From: Candidatus Nitrospira nitrosa
GTDB lineage: Bacteria > Nitrospirota > Nitrospiria > Nitrospirales > Nitrospiraceae
Direction: 5' to 3'
Length of the DNA stretch: 64,000 bases
NCBI RefSeq assembly: GCF_001458735.1
Contig: NZ_CZQA01000001.1
Coordinates: 1,674,001 to 1,738,000, forward strand
The translations under genes were made by a program, and so were the position numbers. Below the pieces are notes generated by a model, which did not search any database, was not told the origin of the DNA, and was given only the letters and a program-made list of their open reading frames with translations. Shown here piece after piece: positions 53,923 through 62,134 of this stretch; the stretch's first letter is position 1, and each line of letters opens with the position of its first letter.

Positions 53923-54330
53923 TTAGATCAGCCGGAAGCGCGTCCGTTGGTCGCTCACCGTATTATGGGAAATACTTTTCCAAATAAAGTTCTGAATTCG
54001 TTTCCGGTGGTCTCGGCTCAAGTCCAGAAATCGGACTGAAAACTGACTACCTGAAACCCAGACAACCAGCGCTGATTCTAACGATAATGTCGGCAATCCA
54101 TCTGGAAGTGCAATGGTAAGAGTCAGGAGGGTCCCGCGGGTGACATGCTGATCCGTGATGACGTGGCATCCGGACACCGAGATGTTTTTTGTGAGTCCCT
54201 CCCCTTGATGCGGTTGAGTGGGAACCTCGCCTGTATAGCGTACACGACAGGTAATGGCGACACGTTCGGCACATCGCTTATCGAGGGGGCTGTACTGCTT
54301 TCGTCCAATCATGATTGACTCGAGGATCAT
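53923..54330 (-). CDS. PilZ-domain protein
   Basis: 135 aa (start at 54312 also possible). RxxxR appears as RCAERVAI and the second motif as NISVSGC, then a barrel with VVWVSGSQFSVRFLDLSRD. The Cys replacing the last Gly-neighbour (SGC) is common in this local family and also seen in the 61251 gene (FGC). Expected to bind c-di-GMP. Confidence 0.85.
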   Translation of the reverse strand: MILESIMIGRKQYSPLDKRCAERVAITCRVRYTGEVPTQPHQGEGLTKNISVSGCHVITDQHVTRGTLLTLTIALPDGLPTLSLESALVVWVSGSQFSVRFLDLSRDHRKRIQNFIWKSISHNTVSDQRTRFRLI

Positions 54331-54542
54331 AACGTCAGTGGTGTGGTTTGCAAAATGAATTCAGGAATAGTGGAGCTTCACGACAAGCAACTCTCTGGGA
54401 ATGTGGGTAAGAATAGTCTAGGTGAGGGGGGAGCGAGTAAAAGGGGCCAGCAATGGGCGGGAAAGTCTTTGATTGAGGGACGAACTGCTACGACGAGAAC
54501 ATAACTCAGGCCTTCCGATTCGTCTCTGCGACTCGATAATGA

Positions 54543-55076
54543 TCAAAAAGCTGTGGTCGATGTCTCATCGGTCAATTTTTCAGGCAGGGTTCGACTTTCA
54601 AAAAATATAATGCCGCGTTCAAGCCCACCTTCAAAGCGCAACGTCACCTCCGTGTATAGTCCGTGCCAGGTGTAGACCTTGACCGAACCAGCAGCAATTT
54701 GGCCTGGTGTACGATCAAGGGGACCATATCGCGATTCCAGATAGCTCAGGATCTTGGCGTGGGTCGCGTGACCGGTATACCGCACAGTCACGCGACCAAA
54801 CTTCTTCTCAAAGGTTGTAAACCGTAGAGAGTCTACAGGGACTGTCCCGAGCATGGGAGTCCGCTCGCTCAATTCGTAGGTCTCCAAACGGCCTGCCTCA
54901 TCGATCTTTGAGTACGCTTTCATTTCTCCAAGAATCGATCCCCATGGAATCATCTCAAATCCATCAGGATCATTTGCAATCGGGGCTGCAGATGAGAAAC
55001 GGTTCGCCTCTAAGAAGGTCAGAGGTGCCAATACCGTTACGAGGAGCGCTAATCGTCCCAAGGGATGCCTCGTCAT
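54543..55076 (-). CDS. Secreted protein, tandem paralogue of the next gene
   Basis: 177 aa with signal peptide LALLVTVLAPLTFLEAN. About 45% similar by eye to the product of 55080-55610: shared FxxxPWGxIL, RVTVRYTG, FLExRYGxLDRTPGQ-like and GxxRGIIFFxSRTL. Likely a small beta-rich domain that acts in the envelope. Function not recognised. Co-transcribed with the paralogue (3-nt gap). Confidence 0.7.
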   Translation of the reverse strand: MTRHPLGRLALLVTVLAPLTFLEANRFSSAAPIANDPDGFEMIPWGSILGEMKAYSKIDEAGRLETYELSERTPMLGTVPVDSLRFTTFEKKFGRVTVRYTGHATHAKILSYLESRYGPLDRTPGQIAAGSVKVYTWHGLYTEVTLRFEGGLERGIIFFESRTLPEKLTDETSTTAF

Positions 55077-55079
55077 AAC

Positions 55080-55610
55080 TTACTCTGCAGAGTCAGTGAT
55101 GTCGTCGTTGAACCGAGGAGCAAGGGTTCGACTATCAAAGAAAATGTAGCCTCGCTCTGTTCCGGCTTGGTAGGTCAGGTTGATCTCCGTGTCGGACCCA
55201 CGCCAGGTATATTGCTGTGTGAGGCCTCGCGCCATTTGCCCTGGTACGCGATCCAATCGGCCGAAACGAGTTTCTAGAAAGTTGAGAACCTCTTTATGGA
55301 CGTCACTGCCGCGGTAACGGATCGTCACCCGTGCGAATTGGTCATCGATCGAGAGGTAGAGAATGCTGGTCATCTGAGTGTCAGCAAACGAGAGCGGATC
55401 TGTCTTAGGTCGATATTCAATGATGTGGGCGCTGGAGCGAAACGGTTCCACGTCTTGACGGGAGGACAAGATCGCCCCCCAGGGGACATCTCGAAAACCC
55501 TTCGGGTCGTCCGTCATGGATACCGCCCATGCCGAGTCTATGCCAAGCATCGGGAGGAGCATGAGCGCAGCGATCCATGGATGATGTGCCGGATGGGGGA
55601 GAGGATTCAT
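55080..55610 (-). CDS. Secreted protein, tandem paralogue of the previous gene
   Basis: 176 aa from ATG 55610 (the frame is open to 55676). Signal peptide WIAALMLLPMLGIDSAWA. Matching landmarks with its neighbour are PKGFRDVPWGAIL, ARVTIRYRGSDVHKEVLNFL, LDRVPGQMARG and RGYIFFDSRTL. The two arose by local duplication. It is divergent from the lipid-cluster promoter at 55691. Confidence 0.7.
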   Translation of the reverse strand: MNPLPHPAHHPWIAALMLLPMLGIDSAWAVSMTDDPKGFRDVPWGAILSSRQDVEPFRSSAHIIEYRPKTDPLSFADTQMTSILYLSIDDQFARVTIRYRGSDVHKEVLNFLETRFGRLDRVPGQMARGLTQQYTWRGSDTEINLTYQAGTERGYIFFDSRTLAPRFNDDITDSAE

Positions 55611-55690
55611 CGTTCGGGGTGGAGTCAGGTGTATAACGAACAATCTCACGCTACCATGTGCTTGATATGAACACAACTACGCAATCTTTC

Positions 55691-55720
55691 TTGAGAACCC
55701 GCAGAGGGCTATCTTATAAT
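55691..55720 (+). promoter_or_regulatory. Sigma-70-type promoter of the putative phosphonolipid operon
   Basis: TTGAGA, 18 nt, TATAAT. The -10 box overlaps the ATG at 55719, so that ATG cannot be the start codon of the downstream gene; the transcript begins near 55727 and translation at GTG 55770 is likely (AGGA 8 nt upstream). Confidence 0.75.
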
Positions 55721-55769
55721 GCCCCGGCTTCCGCGAGTGTCTATTGGCTTGGTATGCAGGACATCTCTT

Positions 55770-56267
55770 GTGATTGACAGCGACGTGTTTGTTCAGGCCA
55801 TGCAGGATTTGGGGGTAAATTTTTTCACCGGGGTTCCGGATTCCATCCTTGGTGGAATTATCGCGGAACTCATGATTCGAAGGGTCTATATCCCGGCCGT
55901 CCGAGAGGATGAAGCGGTCGGCATGGCAGCTGGCGCATACATGGCGGGGAGGGTCCCAGCCGTTCTTATGCAGAATTCTGGGCTCGGGACTTGTTTGAAT
56001 ACACTCATGTCGCTCAACTTGATCTATCGCCAGCCGTGTCTGCTGATTGTGTCATGGCGGGGCCAAGGTGAAAGCGATGCGCCCGAGCATCTTGTGATGG
56101 GCGAAGTCATGCCGCAACTGCTTGAGACAGTGAGGATTCCCCATCGCACATTGACCGAAAAAACAGCCGTCGAAGATTTGCGCTGGGGCATCGATACCTT
56201 GCGGAAGAGGCAGATCCCCGTCGCGCTTGTCCTGACAACGGGTGTGGTGAGGGGATTGCACCCATGA
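55770..56267 (+). CDS. Phosphonopyruvate/sulfopyruvate decarboxylase-type subunit alpha
   Basis: 165 aa from GTG 55770. This is the pyrimidine-binding (PYR) half of a thiamine-diphosphate decarboxylase: GVPDSILGG, VREDEAVGMAAGAYMAGRVP (the conserved Glu that activates ThDP), MQNSGLGTCLNTLMSLN. ThDP enzymes of the Ppd/ComDE group decarboxylate phosphonopyruvate to phosphonoacetaldehyde, or sulfopyruvate. Here the enzyme is split into two genes, like archaeal ComD/ComE; bacterial Ppd is usually one chain. The PhnW-like gene that follows favours the phosphonate reading. Overlaps the beta subunit by ATGA. Confidence 0.85.
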   Translation: MIDSDVFVQAMQDLGVNFFTGVPDSILGGIIAELMIRRVYIPAVREDEAVGMAAGAYMAGRVPAVLMQNSGLGTCLNTLMSLNLIYRQPCLLIVSWRGQGESDAPEHLVMGEVMPQLLETVRIPHRTLTEKTAVEDLRWGIDTLRKRQIPVALVLTTGVVRGLHP

Positions 56268-56845
56268 GACCTGAAGAGGGCACTCTGATCAGTCGGGCTC
56301 AGGCGATCGCGACCTTGTTGGAATTGTTGACCGATCAACCCGTCGTGATCTGTAATGGGTTCCCTTCGCGGGAGGCACACAAGATTGCCGATCGCCCCAC
56401 ACATTTTTATATGATTGGATCTATGGGGAATGCCGCTGCGATTGCACTCGGCGTCGCATTGGCGAAGCCGAACAAGCAGGTGGTGACGTTCGATGGGGAC
56501 GGGAATGTGCTGATGGGAATGGGGACACTTGCGACGGTTGGTGCGTTGCGACCAAGGAATTTTATCCACGTGGTGTTCGACAATGAAGTGTATGGGACGA
56601 CGGGGAATCAGCCTACGATTTCTAATGTGGTGCCGCTGGACAAGGTCGCCAAATCAGCCGGCTATGTGAATGTGGAGCGGGTACTTGATCGTGACGATCT
56701 TATCTACGAGTTTAAGGATATGCTGAAGAAAGATGGTCCCAGTTTGTTGCTGATCAAGGTCAATGAGTTTGTCGAAGATGCAGGCCGTGTCGTGCATGAC
56801 CCCTTCGTCATTACCCAGCGGTTCATGAAAGCGATTGAGGGGTAG
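56264..56845 (+). CDS. Phosphonopyruvate/sulfopyruvate decarboxylase-type subunit beta
   Basis: 193 aa, the ThDP-diphosphate-binding (PP) half. GDGNVLMGMGTLATVGAL to VVFDNEVYG is the Mg2+/ThDP motif (GDG followed by N about 27 residues later). GSMGNAAAIALGVALAKP and GYVNVERV are also typical. Start overlaps alpha by 4 nt, so the two halves are made together and should form an alpha-beta complex. No PEP mutase gene is visible in the window; the source of phosphonopyruvate would be elsewhere. Confidence 0.86.
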   Translation: MRPEEGTLISRAQAIATLLELLTDQPVVICNGFPSREAHKIADRPTHFYMIGSMGNAAAIALGVALAKPNKQVVTFDGDGNVLMGMGTLATVGALRPRNFIHVVFDNEVYGTTGNQPTISNVVPLDKVAKSAGYVNVERVLDRDDLIYEFKDMLKKDGPSLLLIKVNEFVEDAGRVVHDPFVITQRFMKAIEG

Positions 56846-56958
56846 GGGCACGGCAAACGTCCCTTGTGCTCGCTGACCGCGCATGATCGCAATGTGCTCG
56901 GTCAATGCGCGCAGTGAAGGGAAGTTGGTTAGGCTCCTATGAAAGGGAGGAGAGAAGA

Positions 56959-58041
56959 ATGGTTCTCCTGAATCCAGGTCCGGTCAATGTCTCAGAGCGT
57001 GTTCGTCAAGCGCTCGTGAAGCCCGACATCTGCCATCGAGAATCAGAGTTTTCCGAGCTGCTTCATCGTATCCAAACCAAACTGCTCACGGCTTTCGTTC
57101 CTGGGGCTGAATCGGAATACGTGGCTGTCCTTATGACGGGGTCAGGGACCGCAGCCGTCGAGGCCGCATTAATGTCGTCGCTTCCCCATGGTAAGCGCAT
57201 GCTCATCCTCAACAACGGCGTCTACGGTGAGCGGATGTCTCAGATCATTGGACTCCATCGCTTGGGAGTAAGCGAGCTGAAGTATGAGTGGACGGTTCGT
57301 CCCGATCCCGAACGGCTGCTTCTTGCCCTCCGTCAGCATCCAGAAGTGCATGTCGTGGGCATGGTGCACCATGAGACGACGACCGGACTTCTCAATCCTG
57401 TCCACGAGATCGCTGAAATTGTCGACAATCAGAATCGCGTGTTTGTGCTTGATGCCGTCAGCGCATTGGCCGGAGAGACGCTCGATATCGGCAAGTCGCA
57501 TATCTACATGGTCGTAGGCACGGCGGGGAAATGCATTCAGGGGTTTCCCGGCGTGTCCTTCGTGCTTGTCCGGAAGGGGTTCGTCGAAAAAATGCGCGCG
57601 TACCCAAAGCGCTCGTGGTATCTCCACCTGACTCATTACATCGACAACGAAGGGCGTGGGATGATTCCGTTCACGCCGGCTGTGCAAGTCTACTACGCAT
57701 TCGACGAGGCGCTGGATGAGCTGCTTGAGGAAGGCGTATCGAATCGTATTCAACGCTATAAGAAGATGGCGACGGTGATCCGTGAACGAATGGCGAAGCT
57801 TGGAGTGAAAGCGCTTTTGCCGGTCGAACGACAATCAAATACCATTACGGCGTATCATCTGCCGGAAGGCGTGTCGTACCAAAACTTGCATGATCAGCTC
57901 AAGCAGCAGGGGTACGTGATTTATGCCGGGCAAGGCAACTTGGAGAACAAGATTTTCCGTGTCGCCAATATGGGAGCGCTGACCGAGGAGCAGTTTGGCG
58001 GATTTCTCGATGCTTTCGAACAGGCGTGTCGTCCAAGATGA
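56959..58041 (+). CDS. phnW: 2-aminoethylphosphonate transaminase-like enzyme (PhnW family)
   Basis: 360 aa from ATG 56959 (AAAGGGAGG just upstream; the frame is open to 56905). PLP fold-type I, class V. The start VLLNPGPVNVSERVRQALVK matches PhnW, with a later MTGSGTAAVEAAL. The PLP lysine lies in GTAGKCIQGFPG, the same context as in PhnW (NKCIQG). PhnW interconverts phosphonoacetaldehyde plus alanine with AEP plus pyruvate; in synthesis it would make AEP. Follows the decarboxylase on the same strand and overlaps the next gene (ATGA). Confidence 0.85.
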   Translation: MVLLNPGPVNVSERVRQALVKPDICHRESEFSELLHRIQTKLLTAFVPGAESEYVAVLMTGSGTAAVEAALMSSLPHGKRMLILNNGVYGERMSQIIGLHRLGVSELKYEWTVRPDPERLLLALRQHPEVHVVGMVHHETTTGLLNPVHEIAEIVDNQNRVFVLDAVSALAGETLDIGKSHIYMVVGTAGKCIQGFPGVSFVLVRKGFVEKMRAYPKRSWYLHLTHYIDNEGRGMIPFTPAVQVYYAFDEALDELLEEGVSNRIQRYKKMATVIRERMAKLGVKALLPVERQSNTITAYHLPEGVSYQNLHDQLKQQGYVIYAGQGNLENKIFRVANMGALTEEQFGGFLDAFEQACRPR

Positions 58042-58757
58042 AAGCGATTATTCTTGCAGCAGGAGTCGGCAAGCGGCTTTGGGAGGTCACGCAACATCGC
58101 CCCAAATGCTTGATTGAGATTGGGGGGCGATCACTCTTATACCGCTATTTGGAATCACTGGCTGCAGTCGGGATTCGGCGAGTGGACATGGTCGTTGGAT
58201 ATAAGCAGGAGATGATTCGTGCCGCAGTTGCACAGGACCCATGCGGTATCCGCGTCAACTTTCTTGTCAATGAACAATTCCAGCGTGGCAGCATCTCTTC
58301 TCTTTGGGAGGCAAGGATGCTGCTGGATGACGATGTGATCGTCATGGATGCAGATGTCCTATTTCATCGGGGGATCTTGCGTCGTCTCGCTCTGTCGCCG
58401 TTTGAGAATGCCCTGTTGATGGATGAGACCGTCAAGCAAACGGGTGAGGAGTGTATGGTGGTTGTGGCTGGGGACAGAGTGATTGCCCTCACGAAAAAGA
58501 TGCCGGACCACTACGACTATGCCGGCGAGGGGGTGGGGTTTCTTCGGGTGAGGCATGCCGACACCCCTCGGGTCGTCTCCTCTCTCCGCGGATACATCGA
58601 GAAAAATATGTGGCACATGGAGTATGAGGACGCGCTGTTGGAATATTTCCACGATGTGCGGGTGGGGCATGAGAAGATCGGAGGATTGCCCTGGACCGAG
58701 ATCGATTTTGTCAATGATATAAAGAAAGCTGAGTTGGAAGTTTTGCCAAGATTGTGA
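58038..58757 (+). CDS. CTP-type nucleotidyltransferase (PntC/LicC-like)
   Basis: 239 aa from ATG 58038, overlapping the PhnW stop as ATGA. The nucleotide-binding signature is ILAAGVGKRLWEVTQHRPKC; the metal site is VMDADVLFH and the acceptor region ends WTEIDFVNDIKKAE, as in LicC and PntC. PntC transfers CMP to 2-aminoethylphosphonate; LicC to phosphocholine. Downstream of PhnW, the phosphonate substrate is the more natural reading. It is a complete stand-alone domain, unlike the degenerate one fused in the next gene. Confidence 0.87.
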   Translation: MKAIILAAGVGKRLWEVTQHRPKCLIEIGGRSLLYRYLESLAAVGIRRVDMVVGYKQEMIRAAVAQDPCGIRVNFLVNEQFQRGSISSLWEARMLLDDDVIVMDADVLFHRGILRRLALSPFENALLMDETVKQTGEECMVVVAGDRVIALTKKMPDHYDYAGEGVGFLRVRHADTPRVVSSLRGYIEKNMWHMEYEDALLEYFHDVRVGHEKIGGLPWTEIDFVNDIKKAELEVLPRL

Positions 58758-58808
58758 GAAAGTGACAGGTGTAAGCGAATATTGTCGTGCATCGTTAGCA
58801 GTAGAACC

Positions 58809-60245
58809 ATGAGCAAAGGTATTCTTCAGAAGCGAGTCGAGATCCAAGGATTGGCGACGGCAATTTTGCTCCCGTCGGCTGGAGTGTTTGGAGGACCTGT
58901 CGGATCGGAGGTCGGCGAACTAGGTCCCCTCACCAACGTTGTTGGGATCGGCCTTTTTCAGCGAACCGTCCTCACATTGCAGCGAGCCGGGATTCGGCAA
59001 TTGATCGTTCTCTCCGGGCCCGAGGAGGAGCAGCTGAAGCATTCCCTGGCGAAAGGACCGCGTGTCACCATTCCCGTCCGTTGGATGCCGATCCGAGAAT
59101 TTCCCATTGATGATCCTCGGACATGGGAGGCCTTAGCAGCAGAGGTTCGAGGATTTGCGCTTATCGCCAGCATCAATGGCGTGTTCTCACGTGGGCTAAT
59201 TGAACAATTACGCAAGGATGTGCGCGATGGGCATGCCATCGTGGTGGCCCAACCTAGGCCACAGCCGGACGAGTTACCGACGAGTAGTGGCGTACGCGTC
59301 AAGATTCCCTATCCCGGCCTGACGGCCATGGCATCCGATCGTCTCGACGAGTCAACCCTGTTGGTCGCTGAGCTTCTCGTTGTTCCAGCTAGCCTCATGA
59401 ACGCGGCAAATGTGGGTACGTATCAAAAAGGGAGCACGCCGGTTCGTCAGTGGATCGAACAGGTTGCAGGGGATGGGCGACTGCATGTGGTGACGGCTGA
59501 GGAAAAGCGAGGGACATGGTATCAGCCGGTGCGGACATCGGAGGATGTGGGAAAAGCCGAACAGAAGTTGTTTAACTCGCTCAAGGGAGACTTTGAAGGA
59601 TTCGTCGATCGGTATTTCAATCGGAAAGTCTCTCGTGGGTTCACACGGCTGTTCCTTGAGCTCGGCCTGTCTCCCAATTCCATCACGGTCTTAGCCGGAC
59701 TTATCGGGCTGGTGGCTGCTGCGGGGTTTGGTCTGGGAACGTACAGCGCTGGTATTTTGGCAGCACTGTTGTTTCAGCTGGCAGCGGTGATTGATTGCTG
59801 CGACGGAGAAGTCGCTCGATTGACTTTTACAGAGTCGCCATTCGGGGCCTGGCTCGATATCGCCCTGGATAATCTCGTTCATATGGCAATATTCGCGGGG
59901 ATTGCTATCGGGCTCTATACGGCACAAATCGGGCAAGAGGATGATTGGGTGCCACTTGCGCTTGGTGGAGCGGCCGTGCTGGGCAATGGTATCTCGTTCC
60001 TGCTCGTCGAAAAGGCGCAAAAGATCAAAAGCTCGGTCGGATGGAGGACTCCGGCTCATGCGGCTTGGGCTACCGTAATGCTCAAAAACGTCGCGAGCCG
60101 TGATTTTTCAGTTTCCTTGATCGGGTTTGCGCTGTTCGGCCAGCTCTTTTGGTTTCTTCTGTTTGCGGCGATCGGTTCTCTCCTATTTGCCTGTGCCATG
60201 GTCTGGGTGATCCGTCCGTCTGCAGTTGCGTTACCTCGGCTATAA
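58809..60245 (+). CDS. CDP-alcohol phosphotransferase fused to a nucleotidyltransferase-like domain
   Basis: 478 aa from ATG 58809. The N-terminal ~240 residues resemble a nucleotidyltransferase fold (GLFQRTVLTLQRAGIRQLIV) but lack the LAAGxGxRL signature, so they are probably non-catalytic or recognise another ligand. The C-terminal half is a membrane CDP-alcohol phosphotransferase with the complete motif DGEVAR-x8-G-x3-D-x3-D (from CDGEVAR to LDIALD). The fusion order recalls IPCT-DIPPS enzymes. It should transfer the CMP-activated head group to a lipid or polyol, giving a phosphono- or phospholipid. Confidence 0.85.
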   Translation: MSKGILQKRVEIQGLATAILLPSAGVFGGPVGSEVGELGPLTNVVGIGLFQRTVLTLQRAGIRQLIVLSGPEEEQLKHSLAKGPRVTIPVRWMPIREFPIDDPRTWEALAAEVRGFALIASINGVFSRGLIEQLRKDVRDGHAIVVAQPRPQPDELPTSSGVRVKIPYPGLTAMASDRLDESTLLVAELLVVPASLMNAANVGTYQKGSTPVRQWIEQVAGDGRLHVVTAEEKRGTWYQPVRTSEDVGKAEQKLFNSLKGDFEGFVDRYFNRKVSRGFTRLFLELGLSPNSITVLAGLIGLVAAAGFGLGTYSAGILAALLFQLAAVIDCCDGEVARLTFTESPFGAWLDIALDNLVHMAIFAGIAIGLYTAQIGQEDDWVPLALGGAAVLGNGISFLLVEKAQKIKSSVGWRTPAHAAWATVMLKNVASRDFSVSLIGFALFGQLFWFLLFAAIGSLLFACAMVWVIRPSAVALPRL

Positions 60246-61275
60246 CTACCACGTTCCCCATCCGACTTACGTGTTGCGCTATATTTTACTTGCCGTTGGC
60301 CTCATCGTTCTCTGTCTGCTTGTTTGGAATGTAGGACCCAGCAATATCTACGAGGCTGCATCCAAACTTGGCCCCAGTACGTTGTTCCTGATCTTGATCC
60401 CATCTGTCGTGATGTATGTGATCGAGGCCTATGGATGGCACATTGTACTGGGGCAAGCGGCACAACGGGTTCCATTTTGGCGATTATTGGCGATCCGGAC
60501 GGCCGGCGAAGTTGTCAATATGACCACGCCCGCGTACGTAGGTGGTGAACCGCTGAAGGCGTATCTACTCAAGCAATACAACGTCCCCATTACAGAGGGC
60601 GCAGCATCGGTCGTGATCGCCAAGACCACGATGACGATCGCTCAGGTGGTGTTTATTTTAGTGGGGATCGCCTTGGGGTTCTGGATTTTGGGCGCGGGTA
60701 GTTCGGCGGGACAGACCATCACTGCCGGCCTGGTGAGTGTGGGGGTGCTGGTTTGTTCCATCGTGGGATTTGTGTTGATTCAGCGGCGCGGACTCTTCGC
60801 GTCCATCCTCTCAATTGTCAACACATTGGGAGTGCGGATCCGTGCGCTCGACGCGCAGGAAGAACGTCTGCGCTCTATCGACCAGACGATTCGACATTTC
60901 TACAGCCACCACCAAGGAGTCTTTTGCGCGTCAACCGTGATCTACTTCTTCGGCTGGATGGCGGAAGCGCTGGAAGTTTTTGCGATTATCTATGTTCTGG
61001 ACGGCCCGGCTACGTTGTTGTCGACCATCTCGATCGGTGCGCTTGCCGTGTTCATTAAGGGGGGAACGTTTTTCATTCCAGGTAGTTTGGGGACTCAAGA
61101 GGCCGGGAACCTCCTGCTCTTGAACGCCTTTGGTTATAGTGATGTAACGGGTATTACCTTCGCGCTATTGCGACGTTTCCGAGAACTCGTCTGGATCGGG
61201 ATCGGGTTGCTCTGCCTCGCGATGGTCGGAAAGCGGGGATTGACCGAAGATCAACGGGTTGAGAATCCTTCCTGA
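60226..61275 (+). CDS. Flippase-like integral membrane protein (LPG-synthase TM/UPF0104 family)
   Basis: 349 aa; the TTG start overlaps the previous gene by 20 nt (GTG 60271 is an alternative). Eight or so helices with the family blocks RTAGEVVNMTTPAYVGGEPL and KAYLLKQYNV in the first half and KGGTFFIPGSLGTQEAGNLL in the second. This family includes the flippase half of MprF. It could flip or anchor the lipid made by the upstream genes; that link is inferred from operon position. Confidence 0.88.
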   Translation: MRYLGYNYHVPHPTYVLRYILLAVGLIVLCLLVWNVGPSNIYEAASKLGPSTLFLILIPSVVMYVIEAYGWHIVLGQAAQRVPFWRLLAIRTAGEVVNMTTPAYVGGEPLKAYLLKQYNVPITEGAASVVIAKTTMTIAQVVFILVGIALGFWILGAGSSAGQTITAGLVSVGVLVCSIVGFVLIQRRGLFASILSIVNTLGVRIRALDAQEERLRSIDQTIRHFYSHHQGVFCASTVIYFFGWMAEALEVFAIIYVLDGPATLLSTISIGALAVFIKGGTFFIPGSLGTQEAGNLLLLNAFGYSDVTGITFALLRRFRELVWIGIGLLCLAMVGKRGLTEDQRVENPS

Positions 61276-61736
61276 ACAATCATCCGAAATCGTTCGATCA
61301 TTCGATCCCACACAAAGCCGTGGAGCCGAAAGTCTGCCGCGCGTTCAACCTTGTGGAATTGAACCCCCATGCGATTCCCCCGGACCCACCGAACTTCCGC
61401 CTCTTCCACCGCAAGCGACTGAGCCTGGTCTGGGAGGATTAATCGCACTCGCAGCGGGGTTCCCTGCTGCAGAGCATCCGTGCATTCAATGGTGCAGCCG
61501 AACACCGTCAGGTTCATGACTTTTCCCTCTGCAATGGTGTCGGTTGCGGAAAACATCACCGGGTATTGCACGGCAAGGGGGACACGATAGTGCTGGCGGG
61601 AATAGGTGCGTGTGAATTCCACGGTAGGGCAGTCTAGTCGAGCGTGTTTGCAAAAGGGAATCCCTCGTTGGTAGGACAAGGCGCGGATATTCAACGGAAT
61701 CTTGAATGGTGCGGGCAGCTCGCTGTTGGCTCGCAT
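61251..61736 (-). CDS. PilZ-domain protein
   Basis: 161 aa. A Cys-containing N-terminal part (KHARLDCPTVEF) precedes the PilZ motifs YSRQHYRVPL (RxxxR) and NLTVFGC. A barrel with VEEAEVRWVRGNRMGVQFH follows. Its end overlaps the end of the flippase-like gene by 25 nt (convergent). Its start and the stop of the upstream PilZ gene overlap as TGATG. Likely a c-di-GMP receptor. Confidence 0.85.
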   Translation of the reverse strand: MRANSELPAPFKIPLNIRALSYQRGIPFCKHARLDCPTVEFTRTYSRQHYRVPLAVQYPVMFSATDTIAEGKVMNLTVFGCTIECTDALQQGTPLRVRLILPDQAQSLAVEEAEVRWVRGNRMGVQFHKVERAADFRLHGFVWDRMIERFRMIVQEGFSTR

Positions 61737-62134
61737 CAGGCGGAATAGTGCTTGGTAAGATGCTCACGTTGCAGATGGAGAATCGTTCTAACCAAGAATT
61801 CGCGGTCTTGGGTGCTCATCCGGATGAAACGACCATGAAGACGAAAGGTGTGCGGCGTGTTGTGAATGGGCTCAACTCGCAACACTTCTATGTAGGCTCT
61901 GAAGGGTTTCTGGTCAGCCAGTAACAAGGTACAGAGGAGAATGTCATTCGCTTGAAAGGCTGTGTTAATCGTCACGCCGATTCCACCAGCACTAAGATTC
62001 ACAGGTGCCTTTGAAAAAGAGCCTTCGGACGTATCGGTCTCATGTTGAAGGCAAATGGCAAGGATACTGGTGATACGGTAGAACTCGCGGCGGTCTCTCG
62101 GGGAAGATTGCGAGGGGGGTGCATCGGGTGCCAT
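61736..62134 (-). CDS. PilZ-domain protein
   Basis: 132 aa from ATG 62134 (frame open to 62248). c-di-GMP motifs: RDRREFYRIT (RxxxR) and NLSAGGIGV (NxSxxG). The C-terminal helix FLVRTILHLQREHL is typical. Coupled to the next PilZ gene by TGATG, so the two are expressed together, possibly as partners. Confidence 0.86.
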   Translation of the reverse strand: MAPDAPPSQSSPRDRREFYRITSILAICLQHETDTSEGSFSKAPVNLSAGGIGVTINTAFQANDILLCTLLLADQKPFRAYIEVLRVEPIHNTPHTFRLHGRFIRMSTQDREFLVRTILHLQREHLTKHYSA

